Below, piece by piece: positions 17,710 to 21,056 of a stretch of 21,056 nucleotides of DNA (its first letter is position 1; each line of letters begins with the position of its first letter). The notes below the pieces were generated by a model. It was given only the letters and a program-made list of their open reading frames with translations, was not told where the DNA came from and ran no database searches. The stretch comes from Tidjanibacter sp. Its GTDB lineage: Bacteria > Bacteroidota > Bacteroidia > Bacteroidales > Rikenellaceae. A program made the translations under genes and the position numbers. The DNA is taken from NCBI GenBank assembly GCA_017379955.1, contig JAFNVE010000138.1, forward strand, positions 1-21,056, written 5' to 3'.

Positions 17710-17819
17710 GGCTGGTGATTTTGGTGTTAGAGCAGTTTTTGTGTCGCTCACATACGCTAAGTATGCTACGCTTCCCCAAAAACTACTCTGCCTAAAAATC
17801 CCTCAGCCATACGACTTTT
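17699..17819. repeat. Intergenic palindromic repeat, element A
   Basis: This is a 121-bp imperfect palindrome with nested arms: AAAAGTCGT (17699-17707) with ACGACTTTT (17811-17819), GGCTG (17710-17714) with CAGCC (17804-17808), 17729-17741 with 17777-17789 (12 of 13 paired), and an apex CATAC/GTATG (17751-17755, 17761-17765). Element B at 20184-20312 has the same layout and shares GTGAWTTTGGTGTT, AAGTATGCTACGC and GCCTAAAAATCCCTC, but has different, still complementary arms. It encodes nothing. It looks like a REP/MITE-type or structured RNA repeat; I know no name for it. Confidence 0.7.
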
Positions 17820-17852
17820 AAAGTTTCGGGTGGGGTGGGTAAGAATAGAAAA

Positions 17853-17957
17853 GCGTCTGCGACGCCTTCCCTTGTGAGTCAAATGCTCGTTTACTTTAAG
17901 TAAACCCCGCTTTGCCTCCCTTCGCGAAGCCCAAAAATTCCCTCGATTATATGACTT
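17853..17957. repeat. Diverged relative of the palindromic repeat, element C
   Basis: It shares the core layout (CTC...TAC, AAGTA) and exactly the tail CCCTCGATTATATGACTT (17940-17957) with element B (20290-20307). Its centre is a clean inverted repeat GTTTACTT-T-AAGTAAAC (17889-17905). A separate hairpin GCGTC-TGC-GACGC lies at 17853-17865, and CTTCGCGAAG (17920-17929) is self-complementary. The outer left arm that should match the tail is missing, so this copy seems decayed or rearranged. Confidence 0.55.
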
Positions 17958-17980
17958 CTCGATGTGGGTAAGTTTATATT

Positions 17981-18019
17981 AAAAGCAGAGAGTGGTATTG
18001 AACCACTCTCTGCTTTTTT
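17981..18019. terminator. Orphan intrinsic terminator with a perfect 16-bp stem
   Basis: AAAAGCAGAGAGTGGT (17981-17996) pairs perfectly with 18002-18017 across the loop ATTGA, and a run of six T (18014-18019) follows on the + strand. The left arm gives a T-run on the - strand too, so it may work in both directions. No gene ends just upstream: rplQ is 340 nt away and already has a terminator. It therefore marks either the end of an undetected small RNA in 17710-17980 or a back-up insulator before the blaI-like operon. Confidence 0.8.
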
Positions 18020-18071
18020 GGATAGGGCGGATAGGGCGGATAGGGCGGATAGGGCGGATAGGGCGGATAGG
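18020..18071. repeat. 9-bp minisatellite GGATAGGGC, about 5.8 copies
   Basis: Five exact copies of GGATAGGGC (18020-18064) and a 7-base partial copy (18065-18071) directly follow the T-run of the preceding terminator. The unit is a multiple of three, so frames stay open through it, which creates a spurious ORF (Ile-Gly-Arg repeats). G-rich on the + strand. Its unit length equals that of the two other minisatellites in the window, but the unit sequence differs. Confidence 0.9.
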
Positions 18072-18076
18072 AGTAG

Positions 18077-18270
18077 TAGGAGTTGAAGAGAGTTTAGGGA
18101 GTTTAGGGAGTTTAGGGAGTTTAGGGAGTTTAGGGAGTTTAGGGAGTTTAGGGAGTTTAGGGAGTTTAGGGAGTTTAGGGAGTTTAGGGGTTCTCCTTAC
18201 TCTCCCTAAATTCTTTAAATTCCCTAAATTCCTTAACCTCCCTATAATTCACCCCAATTCTCTTCACCTA
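18077..18270. repeat. Large inverted repeat with a GAGTTTAGG minisatellite as left arm
   Basis: Eleven exact tandem copies of GAGTTTAGG fill 18090-18188. They are followed at 18205-18240 by degenerate reverse-complement units in the same 9-base register (CCTAAATTC, TTTAAATTC, CCTAAATTC, CTTAACCTC). The whole is framed by TAGG-AGT-TGAAGAGA (18077-18091) and TCTCTTCA-CCTA (18259-18270), an exact 8+4 bp inverted match. As RNA the units pair with one G-U each. No coding function is credible. A sister array lies at 20933-21049. Confidence 0.85.
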
Positions 18271-18290
18271 TTGCATAAATTTTTTTTGCA

Positions 18291-18332
18291 ATAACTATAA
18301 AAATTAGTTGCATAACGAAAAAAAATAGTTAT
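18291..18332. promoter_or_regulatory. Candidate operator of the BlaI-like repressor
   Basis: ATAACTAT (18291-18298) and ATAGTTAT (18325-18332) form an exact 8-bp inverted repeat 26 nt apart; a further ATAAC lies between them (18312-18316). The right arm overlaps the -7 element of the proposed promoter, so a bound dimer would block transcription. BlaI/MecI proteins usually bind dyads at their own promoters. The assignment is inference; the classic TACA/TGTA core of Gram-positive operators is not present. Confidence 0.35.
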
Positions 18333-18337
18333 ATTTG
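18308..18337 (+). promoter_or_regulatory. Bacteroidetes-type promoter of the blaI-M56 operon
   Basis: TTG (18308-18310), a 19-nt spacer, then TATATTTG (18330-18337) match the Bacteroidetes sigma-ABfux pattern TTTG-N19-21-TAnnTTTG except for one base at -33. The predicted transcript start is near 18343-18345, about 20 nt before the blaI-like start codon at 18365. It is the clearest promoter in the window. Confidence 0.65.
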
Positions 18338-18364
18338 CGGTAGAGTTAATCAAACAGACGAAAG

Positions 18365-18730
18365 ATGAAAGAGAAACTTACACGTCGCGAGGAGGAGATT
18401 ATGCGTCATTTCTGGGCGCAGGGCGAGATGTTTGTGCGTGAGTTGCGCGAGCTATATCCCGAGCCACGCCCTCACTTCAATACTCTCTCGACAATGGTGC
18501 GTGCCCTCGAAGCAAAGGGTTACCTTGGTCATAACGCTTACGGGAACAGCTTCCGCTACTATCCTCTTGTCAGCGAGGAGGAGTTTGGTGGCAAAACCAT
18601 CGTCGGTGCGGTGAGTCGCTACTTTGAGAACTCCTACCTCACTGCGGTTTCTGCGCTCGTCAAGGAGGAGAAGATATCTATCGACGAACTCAAAGAGCTG
18701 ATTGCCCAAATTGAATCCCAAAATGAGTAA
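18365..18730 (+). CDS. BlaI/MecI/CopY-family transcriptional repressor
   Basis: This 121-residue protein has the family layout: an N-terminal winged helix (about 5-70) and a short helical dimerisation region (about 72-118). LTRREEEIMRHFWAQGEMFV (5-24) matches the family opening ('LTxxExEIMxxLW'). FNTLSTMVRALEAKGYLGH (38-56) is the recognition helix and turn, and NSFRYYPLVS (61-70) is the wing. Family members bind dyads at their own promoter and are inactivated when a partner M56 protease is triggered. The next gene encodes exactly such a protease 5 nt downstream, so the two form a sensor-repressor pair. The regulated genes are unknown; I give no symbol, because a beta-lactam link is not shown. 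Confidence 0.9.
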   Translation: MKEKLTRREEEIMRHFWAQGEMFVRELRELYPEPRPHFNTLSTMVRALEAKGYLGHNAYGNSFRYYPLVSEEEFGGKTIVGAVSRYFENSYLTAVSALVKEEKISIDELKELIAQIESQNE

Positions 18731-18735
18731 CCACT

Positions 18736-20187
18736 ATGCAGAGCCTGTTGACATACAACCTGCGCGTGGCAGCGGTGATGGCGGTCTTCTACCTCTTCTA
18801 CCGCTTGCTGTTGAGCCGTGAGACCTTCCACCGACTCAACCGCGTGGTGCTGCTTGCCACTGCGTTGCTCTCGTTTGTGCTTCCGCTCTGCATCATCACC
18901 ATCACCCGCACGGTGGAGGTCGGCTCCTTCGAGATAGACTCCTTGGGCACTGCCACTGATGCTAATCTTTACATTACCACTCAGCGGATTGCCGAGTCCG
19001 CATCACTGCATCTAATCATTAGCCTGATTTTCGGGGTGGGGGTGCTGGCAGTTCTGGCTTGGAACGTGGCGAGTATTATTTCGTTGCGCCGACTGATAAA
19101 GAGTGGCAGACCTGCCGAACTATATGGCGAAGAGGTGACCGTTGTCGAGCAGCAGATTGCTCCGTTTAGTTGGTTTCGCCATATCGTCATATCCGAGCAG
19201 GACGCTGAGGAGTGTGGCGAGATGGTGGTGGCGCACGAGAAGGCCCACATTGCCCTGCGTCATAGTTGGGACTTGGCGGTTGTAAATCTTTGTTGCGCGG
19301 TGCAGTGGTTTAACCCTGCTATGTGGCTCTTGCGCAGCGACTTAAAGGATATCCACGAATTTGAGGCTGATGCAGAGGTGTTGCGATCGGGCATCGATGC
19401 ACGCAGCTACCAAATACTTTTAATAAAAAAGACTGTCGGCAATAAATCCTACTCCATTGCCAACAGTCTGAATCACAGTACACTTAAAAAACGCATTACT
19501 ATGATGTTATCTAAAAAATCTTCGGCCGGGAGCCGTTGGAAGTTGCTCTACACACTTCCCGTTGTGGCTCTCTCGCTGACGGCCTTTGCCGAGCAGCGCA
19601 CCAACCTTGTTGTTATCAACGATTCCGACAACAAAGTTACACAAAATTCCGACAATGTCAAAACCGATGGTAATTACACCGTCATCTACGAGAAAGATGG
19701 TCGTGACACTATGAATGTCCGCCTCTCGTTGGAGATTACTGACGATGGCGGTCAACTCTTCACTGGCTCGCAGAGTGCTTTGAAAGCTTTTAGCGAATAC
19801 TTTGCAGGTAAGAATAGTATCGACCTCCATTTGGACAAAATATATGAGAATGCAGAGGATGTCGATGCCAAAGACCTCACCATCTATGGCCCTGAGGGCA
19901 GTGCAGTTATCTCGGTAGATTTCGAGGGCAACTACCAACTCAATGGCAAGCCGAGCAGTTTGAAAGCTATCGGCAAGCAACTCGCCAAGTGGCGCGGCAC
20001 GCCCGATGAGCCTAAGAGTATTCTTATCAGTGCTTGGAAGGATTGCCCTGTGGACTATACCGTTGCCCTGAAAGAGGTGCTCCGCGAAAATGGCCAGTTG
20101 CGTATTACTACCATATACAACGAGGACTTTGATATCTTATTTGATGGGGTTGATGGGGCGTTGTATAAACTTACCTTAGAAGATTAA
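18736..20187 (+). CDS. M56-family (BlaR1/MecR1-type) membrane metalloprotease with an unusual sensor domain
   Basis: A 483-residue inner-membrane sensor protease. Hydrophobic segments lie at about 8-26, 36-57 and 91-117, and a fourth at about 269-285. The zinc site HEKAH (167-171) is in the cytosolic part between the third and fourth segments, with HEFEAD (207-212) supplying the third ligand (Glu208 or Glu210). In this family, ligand binding outside activates the protease, which leads to loss of the repressor. The outer part (about 286-483) has no recognisable transpeptidase (BlaR-type) pattern and no TonB box. Its end (about 427-465, KSILISAWKDCPVDYTVALK and on) loosely recalls the periplasmic ExbD fold (inference). 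Signal and target are unknown. Element B starts on its stop codon. Confidence 0.88.
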   Translation: MQSLLTYNLRVAAVMAVFYLFYRLLLSRETFHRLNRVVLLATALLSFVLPLCIITITRTVEVGSFEIDSLGTATDANLYITTQRIAESASLHLIISLIFGVGVLAVLAWNVASIISLRRLIKSGRPAELYGEEVTVVEQQIAPFSWFRHIVISEQDAEECGEMVVAHEKAHIALRHSWDLAVVNLCCAVQWFNPAMWLLRSDLKDIHEFEADAEVLRSGIDARSYQILLIKKTVGNKSYSIANSLNHSTLKKRITMMLSKKSSAGSRWKLLYTLPVVALSLTAFAEQRTNLVVINDSDNKVTQNSDNVKTDGNYTVIYEKDGRDTMNVRLSLEITDDGGQLFTGSQSALKAFSEYFAGKNSIDLHLDKIYENAEDVDAKDLTIYGPEGSAVISVDFEGNYQLNGKPSSLKAIGKQLAKWRGTPDEPKSILISAWKDCPVDYTVALKEVLRENGQLRITTIYNEDFDILFDGVDGALYKLTLED

Positions 20188-20312
20188 AAAAACCATCTAA
20201 TCGGTGAATTTGGTGTTGAGGGTGCTTAGGTAACCGCTTACATACAGCAAGTATGCTACGCGGCTCCCCAAACACCCTCGCCTAAAAATCCCTCGATTAT
20301 ATGACTTTTTAA
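20184..20312. repeat. Intergenic palindromic repeat, element B
   Basis: A 129-bp imperfect palindrome that includes the TAA stop of the protease gene. Nested arms: TTAAAAA (20184-20190) with TTTTTAA (20306-20312), CAT with ATG (20194-20196, 20301-20303), TAATCG (20198-20203) with CGATTA (20294-20299), GAGGGTG (20218-20224) with CACCCTC (20273-20279), CCGC with GCGG (20234-20237, 20260-20263), and the apex CATAC/GTATG (20241-20245, 20251-20255). It has the same design and conserved boxes as element A, with different complementary arms. It may serve as the 3' end or terminator of the blaI-M56 transcript. Confidence 0.75.
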
Positions 20313-20332
20313 GGTTGTGGGAAGGAAACCAT

Positions 20333-20340
20333 TATATCTG
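20333..20340 (+). promoter_or_regulatory. Possible -7 promoter element of the secreted-protein gene
   Basis: TATATCTG matches TAnnTTTG at all but one fixed base and lies 42 nt before the start codon at 20383. An upstream TTG (20314-20316) is only 16 nt away, shorter than the usual 19-21, so the -33 match is poor. The preceding palindrome suggests that this gene needs its own promoter, but this exact site is a weak call. Confidence 0.3.
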
Positions 20341-20382
20341 TGAATTTTAGTTGTACTTTTTTATCCAATAAACTAATCAACC

Positions 20383-20841
20383 ATGAAAAGATTAATAACT
20401 ATTGTTGCTTCTCTTCTCTTTGCTGGGGCGGCGCAGGCCCAAAATGTGGGAATTACAGTGCGAAGTTCGTTTGAGGTTCAGGAGGAGATTAAAAAGAGTA
20501 TCGACTCGCTCACCATTGAACTCGGCCTCGACAAGAAACAGGCTAAGAAGATGAAGAAGGCGATGGAGTACGACTATAGTAACGATGTAATGTCGCAGGC
20601 CTCGGTGCTAATCACAGAACTCAATCTCAACTTCCCGAACTTTGACCACGAGTCGGTAGAGAGGGAGAACAGAAAGCGTGATGAGCGTTACGCAAAATTC
20701 CTCACCCCCGAGCAGTTCGAAAAGTGGAAAGCCAACGAAGAGGAGGCTGCTCGTCGCAAAGCCGAAGAGACTCGGCGAGCAATGGAGCAGTTCCAACTGA
20801 TGCTTCAAGGAGCAATACCTGTACCAGGTACCGAGGAGTAG
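20383..20841 (+). CDS. Small secreted Spy/LTxxQ-like periplasmic protein
   Basis: The 152-residue product opens with a clear signal peptide: basic MKR, a hydrophobic core (4-17) and the cleavage pattern AQA before Gln20. The mature part is highly charged and helical. It has a helix LGLDKKQAKKMKKAMEYDY (47-65), a second charged helix and the motif FLTPEQFEKWKANEEE (about 105-120), which is like the LTPEQ motifs of the Spy/CpxP family of envelope chaperones and stress proteins. The C-terminal helix is rich in Glu, Ala and Arg, with a short PVPGTEE end. No cysteines are present. Family placement is tentative. It follows the repressor-protease pair by 195 nt and could be one of its targets (inference). 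Confidence 0.7.
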   Translation: MKRLITIVASLLFAGAAQAQNVGITVRSSFEVQEEIKKSIDSLTIELGLDKKQAKKMKKAMEYDYSNDVMSQASVLITELNLNFPNFDHESVERENRKRDERYAKFLTPEQFEKWKANEEEAARRKAEETRRAMEQFQLMLQGAIPVPGTEE

Positions 20842-20876
20842 GAGTAAACCCTTAGAGCAGTATCGAATTGTTCTCT

Positions 20877-20918
20877 AAATACTCGCGGGTACGATTTTTC
20901 GTACCCGCGAGTATTTTT
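20877..20918 (+). terminator. Intrinsic terminator with a perfect 18-bp stem
   Basis: The arm at 20877-20894 (AAATACTCGCGGGTACGA) pairs without mismatch with 20899-20916 across a TTTT loop, and the right arm runs into a T-tract (20914-20918). It lies 36 nt after the stop of the secreted-protein gene and is its terminator. The A-run in the left arm makes it potentially active on the - strand as well. Confidence 0.88.
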
Positions 20919-20932
20919 ATAGTGAGGTTAAT

Positions 20933-21049
20933 GAGTTTAGGGAGTTTAAGGAGTTTAAGGAGTTTAAGGAGTTTAAGGAGTTTAAGGAGTTTAAGGAGTT
21001 TAAGGAGTTTAAGGAGTTTAAGGAGTTTAAGGAGTTTAAGGAGTTTAAG
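20933..21049. repeat. 9-bp minisatellite GAGTTTAAG, 12 copies plus one variant
   Basis: One GAGTTTAGG (20933-20941) is followed by twelve exact GAGTTTAAG units (20942-21049), then GATTATC at the window edge. The first unit equals the unit of the array at 18090-18188, so the two arrays are related and differ by one G-to-A change that spread through this one. No coding frame of interest. The window stops 7 bases later, so any inverted partner cannot be seen. Confidence 0.9.
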
Positions 21050-21056
21050 GATTATC

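Noticed and set aside
18020..18188. Possible CRISPR array
   Set aside because: The repeats are head-to-tail 9-base units with no spacers, and no cas gene is present.
17992..18294. A 100-codon + strand frame with Ile-Gly-Arg and Ser-Leu-Gly repeats
   Set aside because: It arises because both minisatellites have 9-base units that never create stops. It begins inside the terminator hairpin, and its second half is the decayed inverted arm.
18736..20187. Calling the protease BlaR1 or MecR1 and the operon a beta-lactam resistance system
   Set aside because: The M56 domain fits, but the outer domain lacks a recognisable penicillin-binding pattern and no beta-lactamase or alternative PBP gene is in the window.

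Overview
The window looks like chromosome of a Bacteroidales bacterium, most likely a Rikenellaceae/Alistipes-type genome (inference). Evidence: the fused gene order rpsG-fusA-rpsJ-rplC with no tuf gene, near absence of Shine-Dalgarno sequences before the starts, Bacteroidetes-type L36 (degenerate zinc ribbon), S14 (zinc-free) and L17 (long tail), and a promoter matching the Bacteroidetes pattern TTG-N19-TAnnTTTG before the blaI-like gene. All genes I can support are on the + strand.

Region 1 (1-17709) is one uninterrupted translation super-operon that merges the classical str, S10, spc and alpha operons: rpsG (3' part only), fusA, rpsJ, rplC, rplD, rplW, rplB, rpsS, rplV, rpsC, rplP, rpmC, rpsQ, rplN, rplX, rplE, rpsN, rpsH, rplF, rplR, rpsE, rpmD, rplO, secY, map, infA, rpmJ, rpsM, rpsK, rpsD, rpoA, rplQ. 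It makes ribosomal proteins of both subunits, the translocase EF-G, IF-1, the Sec channel subunit SecY, methionine aminopeptidase and the RNA polymerase alpha subunit. Spacers are mostly 4-40 nt. Two are much longer and strongly structured: rpsJ-rplC (203 nt) and rpsN-rpsH (170 nt). They are the best candidates for internal regulatory RNAs. The operon ends in a strong hairpin terminator after rplQ. Its own promoter lies upstream of the window.

Region 2 (17638-18364) is 727 bases without a credible gene but dense in repeats. In order it holds the rplQ terminator, a 121-bp imperfect palindrome (element A), a degenerate relative (element C), an orphan perfect 16-bp terminator hairpin, a 9-bp minisatellite (GGATAGGGC), an inverted repeat whose left arm is an 11-copy 9-bp minisatellite (GAGTTTAGG), and the promoter/operator region of the next operon.

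Region 3 (18365-21056) is a small envelope-signalling cassette: a BlaI/MecI-family repressor, an M56 (BlaR1/MecR1-type) membrane metalloprotease whose C-terminal outer domain is not a recognisable penicillin-binding domain, and a separate small secreted Spy/LTxxQ-like protein. Element B, a second full copy of the palindrome with compensatory arm changes, sits directly on the stop codon of the protease gene. The window ends in a perfect 18-bp terminator followed by a third 9-bp minisatellite (GAGTTTAAG, 12 copies), a sister of the earlier one.

The most unusual material is the non-coding DNA: a structured intergenic repeat family whose arms covary, the paired 9-bp minisatellites, and the two long structured spacers inside the ribosomal operon. 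No CRISPR array, tRNA, rRNA, transposase or phage gene was seen.
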